DNA of 64,000 nucleotides from an uncultured Oscillospiraceae bacterium. GTDB taxonomy: Bacteria; Bacillota; Clostridia; Oscillospirales; Oscillospiraceae. Below, piece after piece: positions 1 through 9,491 of this stretch. A program made the position numbers and the translations under genes. Position 1 is the first letter of the stretch. Every line of letters begins with the position of its first letter. The stretch covers positions 208,412 through 272,411 of the forward strand of contig CANRLF010000001.1 in assembly GCA_947631395.1 (NCBI GenBank). The letters run 5' to 3'. The notes beneath the pieces were generated by a model. That model was not told the origin of the DNA and searched no databases. It was given only the letters and a program-made list of their open reading frames with translations.

Positions 1-1019
1 CCGCGCCTTCCGTCCACTACCCGGGCGACTATGGAGCCGTCGGGCTTTATGCCGACGCAGGTGCGGGGGTTTATGCCGATGAGGTCCCTGTCCCAGCCGG
101 CCTTATCGGTGAGCTTGCCGCCGTCGGCCAGAAGGTCGCCGCAACCGCAGGCCCAGCGGACATCGGTAAGCCGCGGGTCGGAGGCGGCGGTGGTGAGGGT
201 AACGGTGTCGCCCACAGAGAAGTTACTGTAATATTCGGCGTATTTGGGGTTGTCCGTCGGAGCGGTGAGGACGATGTGACTGTCGTCAAGGTCGTAATTT
301 ACCCCCTGAGGCACCACGTCAACGACCTCAAGCTCCACGGAGCCGTCAACGGTGACGTCACCGCTGAGGATCCGGAACCTCACGCCCCAGCCGGGACGGG
401 TGGTGCAGGTGCTACCGCTGTCATAGGCGCTGGTGTAAAGGAAGAGGCCGCCGGTGGGGGTGCGGACCTTATTGAGGTGCTCGACCTCGACGGTCTTTCC
501 GGCGTTGGAGGACTCGGCGTCACCGCCGCCGTGATTTTCCAAAGTCAGGAGGATCTGGGGCTTTTCGCAGAAAAACGCCCCGTCGTCGGTAAAGCAGAGA
601 AGGCTCTCGCCATTGAGGCTCGATATGTACCGGCCGTCCTGGATGACACCGCCCAGGGGATAGCCGTTGGACTCATAGAAAAAGTCGGCGTTTATGGCGG
701 CGTGGACGTTGAGGCCCTGGCTCTCGGCCCAGGCGGTCATGGCGTTTATGTCCATGGGATCATGGACCCTGTCCTTGGCGAGGACGATGGGGTACACCTG
801 TCCGCCGGGCATGACCTCAAGGGTGTACTCCTCCACCCTTTTCCTGGAGGCGTTGCTGTATACGGTGTTGGTGAAATAAAGGCCGTCGAAGAGCTCCCGG
901 CGGTTAGTGTAAAGCTCCGTCCGGGATACGGTCCCAGCCGCGGACGCGGGGATGGAGGACAGGGCCAACGCGGATATGAGAAGTGCTGAAATAGCTGATT
1001 TTACGGATATTTTGCTCAT
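1..1019 (-). CDS. Exported phosphodiester glycosidase (NAGPA/DUF2233 domain), 3' end beyond window
   Basis: The frame opens at an ATG (1017-1019) preceded by GAGGTAAACAA and runs off the left edge, giving about 339 residues without a stop. Residues 1-27 are a Sec signal peptide (basic MSK start, hydrophobic core, PASA-A cleavage region). The body carries INADFF followed by a GYPLGG stretch near residues 108-122 and, close to the edge, INPRTCVGI...DGSIVARVVDGR, the hallmark of the NAGPA (N-acetylglucosamine-1-phosphodiester alpha-N-acetylglucosaminidase-like) family. Members cleave sugar-phosphodiester bonds, in bacteria presumably in cell-surface polymers. It lies 33 bp downstream of ligA on the same strand. 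Family assignment is firm; the substrate is unknown. Confidence 0.83.
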   Translation of the reverse strand, partial: MSKISVKSAISALLISALALSSIPASAAGTVSRTELYTNRRELFDGLYFTNTVYSNASRKRVEEYTLEVMPGGQVYPIVLAKDRVHDPMDINAMTAWAESQGLNVHAAINADFFYESNGYPLGGVIQDGRYISSLNGESLLCFTDDGAFFCEKPQILLTLENHGGGDAESSNAGKTVEVEHLNKVRTPTGGLFLYTSAYDSGSTCTTRPGWGVRFRILSGDVTVDGSVELEVVDVVPQGVNYDLDDSHIVLTAPTDNPKYAEYYSNFSVGDTVTLTTAASDPRLTDVRWACGCGDLLADGGKLTDKAGWDRDLIGINPRTCVGIKPDGSIVARVVDGRR

Positions 1020-1052
1020 TTGTTTACCTCAAAAGTCAGATGTAACGGTTGT

Positions 1053-3038
<1,986 letters not shown>

Positions 3039-3665
3039 TCAGCCAATGGCGGCGTAAGCTCCGGGGACGTTTCCCACGATGACCGTTTCCGCCACGTTTA
3101 TCTCGGTAAGTACGCTGTCGGTCCCGGTGTTCCCGCCAAGCATGACCTCAAGCGTCACGAGTACGTCCATTATTATCCTGTGCCGGGTCTGATTTATACC
3201 GGCGGATGTAAATTCGTTCCTGAAGGACGTGGACACGTTCGTTATAGACAGTATGTCCACGCCGATCCTCGGCCCGCGGCCGGAGAATACCGGGCCGCCA
3301 ATGAGATTTCCCAGTGGGATGGTGACGTGGGTTATATCGGAGTTTGCGAATTTTTCCACCACCGCGTTGGTAATCCGGGCCTGGAGCATGTTGACGGTGG
3401 CCACATTCGACACCAGGGCCGTGATGTTCCCCTGGCCGTCGCGCTCCAGCGTCACGAGGTTTGAGTAATCAAGGCTCCCGTCGCCCATGACCTCGGATAC
3501 CGTCTCGTTTACGGCGAGGGTTATCTCGTCCGTGGCGGCGGCCAGGGCCAGCTCCACAACCGTGGGAGTGAGCGTCACGGACAGGAGCACGGAGAGGACA
3601 ATGAAGATGATACCGCAGACAAGCATCAAAATGGCAAACATCCGCCGTCCTTTTCGCGCCCTGAA
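3039..3665 (-). CDS. yunB: Sporulation protein YunB
   Basis: YunB-family protein (208 residues) required for sporulation in Bacillus, where it belongs to the mother-cell programme; its biochemistry is unknown. The N terminus is strongly basic (FRARKGRR) followed by one membrane helix (about 11-33), then an extracytoplasmic region with the diagnostic NQTRHRIIMDV motif and the C-terminal VAETVIVGNVPGAY. The ATG at 3665 was chosen because GAGG lies at normal distance; the open frame continues upstream to a GTG at 3707, but that extension lies inside a terminator-like hairpin and has no usable Shine-Dalgarno. Between a PLP enzyme gene and ligA. Confidence 0.92.
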   Translation of the reverse strand, partial: FRARKGRRMFAILMLVCGIIFIVLSVLLSVTLTPTVVELALAAATDEITLAVNETVSEVMGDGSLDYSNLVTLERDGQGNITALVSNVATVNMLQARITNAVVEKFANSDITHVTIPLGNLIGGPVFSGRGPRIGVDILSITNVSTSFRNEFTSAGINQTRHRIIMDVLVTLEVMLGGNTGTDSVLTEINVAETVIVGNVPGAYAAIG

Positions 3666-3678
3666 CATAAGGCGCCTC

Positions 3679-3721
3679 AAAAAAAGGCTTTTATACACCG
3701 GGAACACCTCCCCGGTGTATA
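3679..3721 (-). terminator. Intrinsic terminator-like hairpin between ynbB-type gene and yunB
   Basis: An 11-bp perfect stem (3692-3702 with 3711-3721) with an 8-nt loop, followed five bases later on the minus strand by a run of seven T (3685-3679). It sits 13 bp after the stop of the upstream PLP enzyme gene. It implies that yunB and ligA either depend on readthrough or have their own promoter. Confidence 0.6.
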
Positions 3722-3734
3722 TTATGCGGGAAGC

Positions 3735-4976
3735 TTATCCTTTTTTCCCGATTATCCCCGAAAGGCCGGAAATGATACCGAGCTTGCCGCATTCGTATGT
3801 TAAGCCGCCCTGGAGATAGGCGGTGTAGGGCTCACGCATGGGGCCGTCACAGGAAAGCTCGATGGACGCCCCCTGGACGAAGGTGCCGGCGGCCATTATG
3901 ACCTTGTCCTCATAACCCGGCATGTCCCACGCCTCGGGCGTGACGAAGGAGTCCACCGGCGAGCCGGCCTGGATGCCGCGGCAGAAGCCCTCAAGGAGCT
4001 CCGGCCTTCCGAAGTCGATGGACTGGATGATGTCGGACCGGGCGGCGTCATACGCGGGCCGGGACTTAAAGCCCAAAAGCTGCGTAAGGCGGGCGGCGAA
4101 CACCGCCGTTTTAAGGGCCTGGGCCACGGTGTGAGGGGCCATGAAAAGGCCCTGATAAAAAAGCCTTGACCCGTAAGGCGAGCAGCCGCACTCACCGCCG
4201 ATGCCGGGGGTGGTGAGGCGCATGGCCGCGGCGTCAACAAGCTCCGCCCTGCCGGCAATGTAGCCGCCCGTGGGGGCAAGGCCGCCGCCGGGATTTTTTA
4301 TGAGTGATCCGGCGATGAGGTCCGCGCCAACATCGCAGGGCTCAATCACATCGGTAAACTCGCCGTAGCAGTTGTCCACCACGACGCGGGCCGCGGGGTT
4401 GACCTCATGTACCGCCCGGCATATGTCCCCGATGGCGCTGACGCTGAGGGCCGGGCGGGTGGCGTAGCCGGAGGAACGCTGGACCTCCACCTCACGGACC
4501 TTCGGGTCCGCGGCGGCTTTTTTGATGGCCTCGATGTCCGGGGCGCCGTCAGGCTTGAGGTCCACCTCGGCGTAATTTACGCCGTAATATTTAAGGCTCC
4601 CTGGATAGTCGCCGGTGAGGCCGATGGCGCTCTGGAGCGTGTCGTAGGGCCTTCCCGTGGCGGCAAGGAGCGTGTCCCCGGGCCTGAGGCAGGAGAAAAT
4701 GGCCGCGGTTATGGCGTGGGTGCCGTTTACGAAATTTTGCCGCACCAGGGCCTTCTCCGCGCCGAATACGTCTGCCCAGATTAGATCCAGCGTATCACGG
4801 CCCAGGTCGTCATAGCCGTAGCCCGTGGTCCCGGCGAACATGGGGGCGCTGACCCGGTGGGCCTGGAAGGCCCGCAGGACCTTGGCCGTGTTCTCCTCCG
4901 AAAGCCGGTCTATCCTTGAAAATATCTCCCGGCAGTCCGCCTCGGCGGCCGCGGCTTTTTTCATTAGTTCATCCAT
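3735..4976 (-). CDS. Methionine gamma-lyase family PLP protein (YnbB / aluminium-resistance type)
   Basis: Fold-type I PLP enzyme of the Met_gamma_lyase family (413 residues, normal length), related to Bacillus YnbB and to proteins once named for aluminium resistance. Visible signatures: GYGYDDLGRDTLD near 52-64, a cofactor-binding Asp201 in VVVDNCYGEF, and the likely PLP lysine K227 in AGSLIKNPGG. Members are thought to act on sulfur amino acids or cystathionine-like substrates, but the physiological reaction is not settled. The ATG is 2 bp after the murD stop, with GGAGC upstream, so the two are co-transcribed. No aberrant residue was noticed. Confidence 0.9.
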   Translation of the reverse strand: MDELMKKAAAAEADCREIFSRIDRLSEENTAKVLRAFQAHRVSAPMFAGTTGYGYDDLGRDTLDLIWADVFGAEKALVRQNFVNGTHAITAAIFSCLRPGDTLLAATGRPYDTLQSAIGLTGDYPGSLKYYGVNYAEVDLKPDGAPDIEAIKKAAADPKVREVEVQRSSGYATRPALSVSAIGDICRAVHEVNPAARVVVDNCYGEFTDVIEPCDVGADLIAGSLIKNPGGGLAPTGGYIAGRAELVDAAAMRLTTPGIGGECGCSPYGSRLFYQGLFMAPHTVAQALKTAVFAARLTQLLGFKSRPAYDAARSDIIQSIDFGRPELLEGFCRGIQAGSPVDSFVTPEAWDMPGYEDKVIMAAGTFVQGASIELSCDGPMREPYTAYLQGGLTYECGKLGIISGLSGIIGKKG

Positions 4977-4978
4977 TT

Positions 4979-6346
4979 TTAAAGCTCCGTCACTATCTTT
5001 TTGAAATATTCGCCTCTCTCGGCGAAATCCTTGAACCTGTCAAAGGACGTGCAGGCCGGCGAGAGCAGTACCACGTCGCCGGGTCCGGCGGCACTCGAGG
5101 CCGCGAGGACGGCGTCCTTGAAGTCGTCCCTCTTGATTATGGGCCCCTCGTACCCGGCGTCACGCGCGGCCTTCTCTATCTTTTCCGCCGTAAGGCCCGT
5201 GAGCACCAGGACCTTTACGTGCTCCCGTATCTCCTCCCCCAGGGTGTCGAAGGACACACCCTTGTCCTTGCCGCCGGCGATGAGTATGACCTTTTCGTCA
5301 AAGGACCTGAGCCCCGCCCGGGTCCGGGATGGCGAGGAGGCTATGGAGTCGTTATAATATCGTACTCCCCTGAGCTCACGCACAAGCTCTATGCGGTGCT
5401 CGACGCCCCTGAAGGAGGTGGCGACAGCGGAAAGAGACTCGTTTTTCACCTGACCGTACAGCAGGGCGAAGGCTCCAAGGTAATTTTCCACGTTGTGCTC
5501 ACCGGGGATGAGGATGTCCCTTGCATCCATGAGCCTCTCGGCCTTACAGCCAAGGGAGGCGTAAATAACGCCGTTTTCGCAGTAAGCGCCGTTTTCGACT
5601 ACGTTCCGGCGGGAGAAATACCTTACCCCCTCCCCCGCGTCCTTCCCGAAGGAGCGGGTGAGCTCGTTATCGGCGTTCAGGACCGTGATCCGGGGCTTTG
5701 GCGGGTTTTTAAAGATGTTGCGCTTGGCGTCAACGTATTCCTCCATGCTCCGGTGCTTGTCAAGGTGGTTTGGCGATATGTTGGTGATAAGGGCCATGTC
5801 GGGGGATCTCGTCATGGTCATAAGCTGGAAGGACGAGAGCTCCACCACCGCCACGTCCTCCGGCCCCATTAAGTCCGCCTTATCAAGAAGGGGCGTTCCG
5901 ATGTTGCCGCCGAGCCAGACCTTTTTGCCGTCGGCCTTCAGTATCTCGGAGATCACGGTGGCCGTGGTGGTCTTGCCGTCGGAGCCGGTGACGGCGGCGA
6001 TCCTTGAGGGGCAGACCTCAAAAAACGCCTCCATCTCGCTTGTGAGCACGGCGCCGTTTTTGACGGCCGCCTCTATCCCCGGCTCAAAGGGCATTATCCC
6101 CGGGGAGCGAAAGATAACGTCGGCGTCAATGCCGCTTAGATATTCAGGCCCCGAGATGAATTTACAGCCCCGGTCCTCAAGCTCCCGGGCCGCTTCCCCG
6201 AGCTTATCTGGCGTGGACATGTCCCGGACGGTGAGGTCGATACCGGCGTCAGCAAGGAGCCTCGCCAGAGGACGGTTGCTGACACCGAGACCCAAAAGCG
6301 CGACGCGCTTGCCCTTCAGTGCTTCAATATACTCGCAAAGCGTCAT
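4979..6346 (-). CDS. murD: UDP-N-acetylmuramoyl-L-alanine--D-glutamate ligase MurD
   Basis: Adds D-glutamate to UDP-MurNAc-L-Ala in cytoplasmic peptidoglycan precursor synthesis. The 455 residues show a Rossmann N domain (LLGLGVSNRPLARLL), the Mur-ligase ATP loop at 119-127 (VTGSDGKTT), the central NISPNHLDKH motif and the C-terminal ligase domain with YYNDSIASSP and AGGKDKG. Start supported by GGAGGGCTTACATG. It is the first gene of a minus-strand operon, 2 bp before the PLP enzyme gene, and has its own promoter just upstream. It is not in a dcw cluster, which is common in Clostridia. Confidence 0.97.
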   Translation of the reverse strand: MTLCEYIEALKGKRVALLGLGVSNRPLARLLADAGIDLTVRDMSTPDKLGEAARELEDRGCKFISGPEYLSGIDADVIFRSPGIMPFEPGIEAAVKNGAVLTSEMEAFFEVCPSRIAAVTGSDGKTTTATVISEILKADGKKVWLGGNIGTPLLDKADLMGPEDVAVVELSSFQLMTMTRSPDMALITNISPNHLDKHRSMEEYVDAKRNIFKNPPKPRITVLNADNELTRSFGKDAGEGVRYFSRRNVVENGAYCENGVIYASLGCKAERLMDARDILIPGEHNVENYLGAFALLYGQVKNESLSAVATSFRGVEHRIELVRELRGVRYYNDSIASSPSRTRAGLRSFDEKVILIAGGKDKGVSFDTLGEEIREHVKVLVLTGLTAEKIEKAARDAGYEGPIIKRDDFKDAVLAASSAAGPGDVVLLSPACTSFDRFKDFAERGEYFKKIVTEL

Positions 6347-6370
6347 GTAAGCCCTCCATTCAACTAATAC

Positions 6371-6399
6371 ATTATATCACCGGAGGCGCCATATTGCAA
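6371..6399 (-). promoter_or_regulatory. Predicted housekeeping promoter of murD
   Basis: On the minus strand TTGCAA (6399-6394), a 17-bp spacer and TATAAT (6376-6371), 25 bp before the murD ATG. The -10 is perfect; the -35 departs from TTGACA in the way repeated at four other promoters in the window. Confidence 0.7.
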
Positions 6400-6439
6400 A
6401 CAAATCTGCCAATGAGGATAATGACAAATATGGCGGTAC

Positions 6440-6468
6440 TTGACAATCCGGGAAAAATATAATAACAT
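6440..6468 (+). promoter_or_regulatory. Predicted promoter of rnpB
   Basis: TTGACA (6440-6445), 17-bp spacer, TAACAT (6463-6468); this places the start near 6475, right at the predicted 5' end of the RNA. A perfect TATAAT lies at 6458-6463 but only 12 bp from the -35, so the less perfect hexamer at correct spacing is preferred. Confidence 0.6.
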
Positions 6469-6476
6469 ACTCACCG

Positions 6477-6810
6477 ATGACCGGGCCGGACAGCCGCGGG
6501 CGCTAACGCGCGTGAGGAAAGTCCGGGCTCCACAGGGCAAGGATAACGGGTAACACCCGCCAGGGGCGACCCTCGGACAAGTGCAACAGAGATATACCGC
6601 CGCGAGGCGTATGCTACGCGGTAAGGGTGGAAAGGCGAGGTAAGAGCTCACCCGGCGCGTGGAGACACGTGACCGCTGTAAACTCTATCCGGAGCAACTA
6701 CGGGGACACAAGGGCGGCCCGTCCGTCCCCCAAACGGCTTGAGCCCACCGGCAACGGCGGGCGTAGATTAATGGCTGTCCACGACAGAACCCGGCTTACA
6801 GGCCCGATCA
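6477..6810 (+). ncRNA. rnpB: RNase P RNA, bacterial class A-like
   Basis: Catalytic RNA subunit that removes 5' leaders from pre-tRNAs. The highly conserved core is present: GAGGAAAGTCCGGGCTCC near 6513-6531 on the 5' side, and the 3' core AGATTAATGGCTGTCC followed by ACAGAACCCGGCTTA near 6764-6798. The 5' GACCGGGCC and the 3' GGCCCGATC pair as helix P1 with one mismatch, which sets the approximate ends. Length (about 334 nt) fits. Transcribed opposite to most of the window. Class A is inferred from the general layout only; the detailed fold was not computed. Ends may be off by several bases. Confidence 0.95.
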
Positions 6811-6817
6811 TTTTATT

Positions 6818-6847
6818 AAAAAACGAGGCCGTTTGGCCTCGTTTTTT
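6818..6847 (+). terminator. rnpB terminator 1
   Basis: A 13-bp perfect stem (6818-6830 / 6835-6847), A6-CGAGGCC on one side and GGCCTCG-T6 on the other, with a GTTT loop. Because the stem begins with A and ends with T it can act on both strands. It lies 8 bp after the P1 helix of rnpB. Confidence 0.88.
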
Positions 6848-6861
6848 AGGGGGACGTGCGG

Positions 6862-6907
6862 AAACAGTCGCGAAAATGCCTGCGGGCATATTCGCGACTG
6901 TTTTTTT
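6862..6907 (+). terminator. Terminator hairpin 2 downstream of rnpB
   Basis: A long stem AAACAGTCGCGAA / TTCGCGACTGTTT (6862-6874 / 6891-6903) extended inward by ATGCC / GGCAT after an A-A mismatch, followed by a T run to 6907. The second of three consecutive hairpins between convergent rnpB and yebC. Confidence 0.75.
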
Positions 6908-6913
6908 AAAGTG

Positions 6914-6939
6914 AAACGAGGCCCTGGGGGCCTCGTTTT
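6914..6939 (-). terminator. yebC terminator (hairpin 3)
   Basis: An 11-bp stem AAACGAGGCCC / GGGCCTCGTTT (6914-6924 / 6928-6938) with a TGG loop, starting 4 bp after the yebC stop codon. It shares the AAACGAGGCC core with the rnpB terminator 1, about 90 bp away. Confidence 0.8.
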
Positions 6940-6942
6940 GGT

Positions 6943-7680
6943 TTAGTTTTCGTCCCAGTTGTGCCAGACGTTTTGGATGTCGTCATTGTCGTCCATGAGC
7001 TCAAGCATCTTTTCGAACTTTTTGATGTTGTCCTCGTCGGTGAGCTTGATATAGTTCTGGGGGACCATCTCGACCTGGGCGGATACGAATTTGTACTTCT
7101 TGGCCTCCAGGGCCTCAAGGACGGCGGGGAAATCGTCGGGGGCGGTATAGACCTCGAAGGTGTCCTCCTCGGCGGTCATATCCTCGGCTCCGGCCTCCAG
7201 CGCGTCCATCATTACTGTGTCCTCATCGTAATCCTCGTCCTCGTTGTCGATGATGATGACGCCCTTTTTCTCGAAGGACCAGCTGACGCACCCGGCGGCG
7301 CCCATGTTTCCGCCGTATTTATCGAAGAGGTGGCGGACCTCGGAGGCGGTGCGGTTGCGGTTGTCGGTCATGGCGTCGACTATGACGGCCACACCCTCGG
7401 GACCGTAGCCCTCGTAGGTGACGGACTCGAAGTTATCGCCGCCGGCGCTGCCCGCGGCCTTCTCAAGGGTCCTCTTTATGTTGTCGTTCGGCATATTGGC
7501 GGCCTTGGCCTTGGCGATGACGGTGGCAAGGCGGGAGTTGTTGGCGGGGTCGATGGAGCCGCCGCCCTCCTTCACCGCCACGATCATCTCACGGGCGATC
7601 TTGGTGAAGGCCTGGGCGCGCTTGGCGTCCGCCGCGCCCTTCGTTTTCTGTATGTTGTGCCATTTGGAGTGTCCTGACAT
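6943..7680 (-). CDS. yebC: YebC/PmpR (TACO1) family protein
   Basis: A 245-residue member of the YebC family, long described as DNA-binding regulators and more recently linked to translation of difficult (proline-rich) sequences. It starts with the family signature SGHSKWHNIQ and shows RNRTASEVRHLFDKYGGNMG in the middle. The ATG at 7680 follows GGAAGGATGG; an in-frame extension to 7950 is not coding because it crosses the promoter region and the antisense N/Q gene. It has its own promoter 37 bp upstream and a terminator right after its stop, so it is monocistronic. Which target it serves here cannot be told. Confidence 0.96.
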   Translation of the reverse strand: MSGHSKWHNIQKTKGAADAKRAQAFTKIAREMIVAVKEGGGSIDPANNSRLATVIAKAKAANMPNDNIKRTLEKAAGSAGGDNFESVTYEGYGPEGVAVIVDAMTDNRNRTASEVRHLFDKYGGNMGAAGCVSWSFEKKGVIIIDNEDEDYDEDTVMMDALEAGAEDMTAEEDTFEVYTAPDDFPAVLEALEAKKYKFVSAQVEMVPQNYIKLTDEDNIKKFEKMLELMDDNDDIQNVWHNWDEN

Positions 7681-7716
7681 GTATTGACCATCCTTCCGTA
7701 ATACGCAGATGAAGAG

Positions 7717-7745
7717 ATTATAGCATAATAATATAAAATTTGCAA
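7717..7745 (-). promoter_or_regulatory. Predicted promoter of yebC
   Basis: Minus strand TTGCAA (7745-7740), 17-bp spacer ending in TGC, TATAAT (7722-7717): a perfect -10 with an extended TG motif. It is back to back with the plus-strand sigma-G-type promoter, whose -35 begins 2 bp away. Confidence 0.75.
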
Positions 7746-7746
7746 C

Positions 7747-7775
7747 GTATATTCTTCGTTTTTTTGGCCATAATA
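7747..7775 (+). promoter_or_regulatory. Predicted sigma-G (forespore) promoter of the N/Q peptide gene
   Basis: GTATA (7747-7751), 17-bp spacer, CATAATA (7769-7775). This matches the Bacillus/Clostridium sigma-G consensus (GHATR, 17-18 bp, CATNNTA) at every defined position. Transcription would begin near 7782, only a few bases before the AGGAGG of the following gene. No housekeeping -35/-10 pair was seen here on this strand. Confidence 0.6.
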
Positions 7776-7799
7776 AAATCACCTCAGGAGGTGAGTTTA

Positions 7800-7907
7800 A
7801 TGAACAATCAGCAGAACAACAAGAATAATCAGCAGCAGAACCAGCAGAACAACAACAATAAAAACAATCAGCAGCAGAACAACAACCAGCAGAACAACCA
7901 GCGATAA
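7800..7907 (+). CDS. Asn/Gln-rich 35-residue protein, candidate forespore (SASP-like) peptide
   Basis: ATG at 7800 follows a perfect AGGAGGTGA at 7786-7794; TAA at 7905. Of 35 residues, 18 are Asn and 13 are Gln; the rest are the initiator Met, two Lys and a C-terminal Arg. There is no membrane segment or signal peptide. The gene has a sigma-G-type promoter, a short leader and an intrinsic terminator 4 bp after its stop: a complete miniature transcription unit pointing against its neighbours. Gamma-type small acid-soluble spore proteins of Bacilli are also forespore-specific and N/Q-rich and serve as amino-acid stores; by analogy (inference only) this may be a storage or chromatin peptide. 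No family was recognised. Easily missed by gene callers. Confidence 0.68.
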   Translation: MNNQQNNKNNQQQNQQNNNNKNNQQQNNNQQNNQR

Positions 7908-7910
7908 AGA

Positions 7911-7932
7911 AAGGCCGGATCACTCCGGCCTT
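7911..7932 (+). terminator. Bidirectional terminator between the N/Q gene and sipL
   Basis: Stem AAGGCCGGA / TCCGGCCTT (7911-7919 / 7924-7932) with a TCAC loop. On the plus strand it ends the N/Q transcript; on the minus strand it lies 8 bp after the sipL stop and is followed by T-rich sequence. Confidence 0.8.
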
Positions 7933-7940
7933 TACATATT

Positions 7941-9443
7941 TTATACGCATCTTGGGATAAGCAGGACCCTGCCCTCCTCCGGTTCGCCGTCCAGGCCGTT
8001 TATCTCCCGGATGAGCTCCCGGGTGGACATGTGGGATTTAGCAAGCTCCCAGAGGTCCCTTCCTGCCGTGGCCCTGGTAACGGTCAGGTTCGGCAGGTCC
8101 CCCAGCTCAAGCTTTGTGTCCTCGTCGATCTCCACGCTCTCGATGCGCCGGACGGTCACGGTCCTTGTGGCCGTCAGCGATAGCTCCAGCGGCACACGCA
8201 CCTCGATGCTCCCGTCAAGTACTGACGCGGTGGGCTCCCCTACCGTCAGCTCCACCGATGTTTCCGGGCCGACGGGCTCCTCAAGCTCCGTTTTACGGCC
8301 TGAGGACAGTATCTCGCCGGCGGCGTCACGGTAGATGACGGATACGTTCAACGCGGCTGAGTACACAGCGCCGCCGTCGGCGGGGCGAAGGGCCCAGGAG
8401 CCGGTCTTTACAGATACGGCCAGGATTTGGGCTCCGGCCGCGGGGATGGTGGCCGTGACGGAGGAGCTTTTCGTATCACGTCCGTCCAGGCACTCAAACT
8501 CGCAATCCGACACCGCCGGGACGATGGGGTACCTCGTGCTGTAAGCGTCGGTCACGAAGGTCGCCGGGGTCTGCCTGAAGGTGACGCACTGGGCCACGGC
8601 GTGTATCTCCACCGTCAGGGCGTCGGTGGCGGAGGCGTCCATCCTGTCCCTATTGACGTACACACCGGTGAGGCACATGCGTATGTCGAAATCCCTTATG
8701 TCGCCTGAGGCGTCGGTGTCAACGATCTGGGAGAAGGGGGTGGTGAAGCTCTCTCGGCAGAGCTCCCCTTCACGGCTTTCGTACAGTATGCGTGTGAGGG
8801 CGTTGCCCTTCACCATGGCCTTGCTGCCCACGGCTCTGGCGCTCTCCACCGAAAGCTCCGTGGAGGCCCTCAGTATCTCGCCAATGTCCTCCGACCCCGC
8901 GGGCATACGGACCTGATCTGTGAATACGAAGGTCTTTTCATTCACCGCCGCCGGGAGCGTCATCGTCCTGTCCTCCCCGCGGAAATAGACGTTCTCCCTC
9001 TCCCTGGGGGCGGTGTTGTAGACAGTCTCGGTGAGGTAAAGCTCCGCCTCGCACCCGATCTCCGCCCGGACCACCACCTTCCTGGGGTTTACGGTCCTGG
9101 CGTCAGCGGAGGTGAGGCTGAGTCTCGCGACGATGAGCTGGTCAGAGGTTATATCCGCCCCCTCGGCGTCGGTGGAAAAGGGAATACTCACATTGAGCTT
9201 TTTCACACCGCTGCCGGACTCCGGCACGTACAGGACAGTGAGCTCCGCCGTGCCCGTGACGGTCACACGCCCGGCCTCGGAGTCCTTACTGCGCATGAAC
9301 ACCATACCGTCCGTGTCGAGGATACGCAAAATGTCCGGCTGGGCGTCGGGAACAATGACCTCGACAGTCTCCTCCCGGACAAAACGCCGCCTGAAAACAG
9401 GTCTTAAGTAGCATAGCTTATCGCCTTTAAGGTCAAAATTCAC
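7941..9443 (-). CDS. sipL: SipL-like spore morphogenesis protein (SPOCS/DUF3794 repeats plus LysM)
   Basis: 500 residues: SPOCS (DUF3794) modules, the first near 25-130 (EETVEVIVPDAQPDILRI), further beta-rich repeats through about 430, and a C-terminal LysM domain near 452-500 (TVTRATAGRDLWELAKSH). This architecture is that of C. difficile SipL, a mother-cell protein that anchors SpoIVA to the forespore membrane during coat assembly. The start is a GTG at 9443 with AGGAGAGAGCAACG upstream. A sigma-E-type promoter lies 49-78 bp upstream, in keeping with mother-cell expression, and a terminator follows the stop. SipL rather than another SPOCS protein is an inference from length and architecture. 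Confidence 0.85.
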   Translation of the reverse strand: MNFDLKGDKLCYLRPVFRRRFVREETVEVIVPDAQPDILRILDTDGMVFMRSKDSEAGRVTVTGTAELTVLYVPESGSGVKKLNVSIPFSTDAEGADITSDQLIVARLSLTSADARTVNPRKVVVRAEIGCEAELYLTETVYNTAPRERENVYFRGEDRTMTLPAAVNEKTFVFTDQVRMPAGSEDIGEILRASTELSVESARAVGSKAMVKGNALTRILYESREGELCRESFTTPFSQIVDTDASGDIRDFDIRMCLTGVYVNRDRMDASATDALTVEIHAVAQCVTFRQTPATFVTDAYSTRYPIVPAVSDCEFECLDGRDTKSSSVTATIPAAGAQILAVSVKTGSWALRPADGGAVYSAALNVSVIYRDAAGEILSSGRKTELEEPVGPETSVELTVGEPTASVLDGSIEVRVPLELSLTATRTVTVRRIESVEIDEDTKLELGDLPNLTVTRATAGRDLWELAKSHMSTRELIREINGLDGEPEEGRVLLIPRCV

Positions 9444-9491
9444 CGTTGCTCTCTCCTAACATTCAAAGTCGCCCCAAGGGCTTACGTCAGG

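Noticed and set aside
276..989. 237-codon plus-strand open frame
   Set aside because: Antisense to the phosphodiester glycosidase gene, whose signal peptide and motifs are convincing.
6458..6463. TATAAT as the rnpB -10
   Set aside because: Only 12 bp from the TTGACA; TAACAT five bases later has correct spacing and predicts the observed 5' end.
7681..7950. 90-codon in-frame upstream extension of yebC
   Set aside because: It crosses the yebC promoter and the antisense N/Q gene, is Cys/Ala-rich by antisense to that gene, and the family start SGHSKWHN with a good ribosome site is at 7680.
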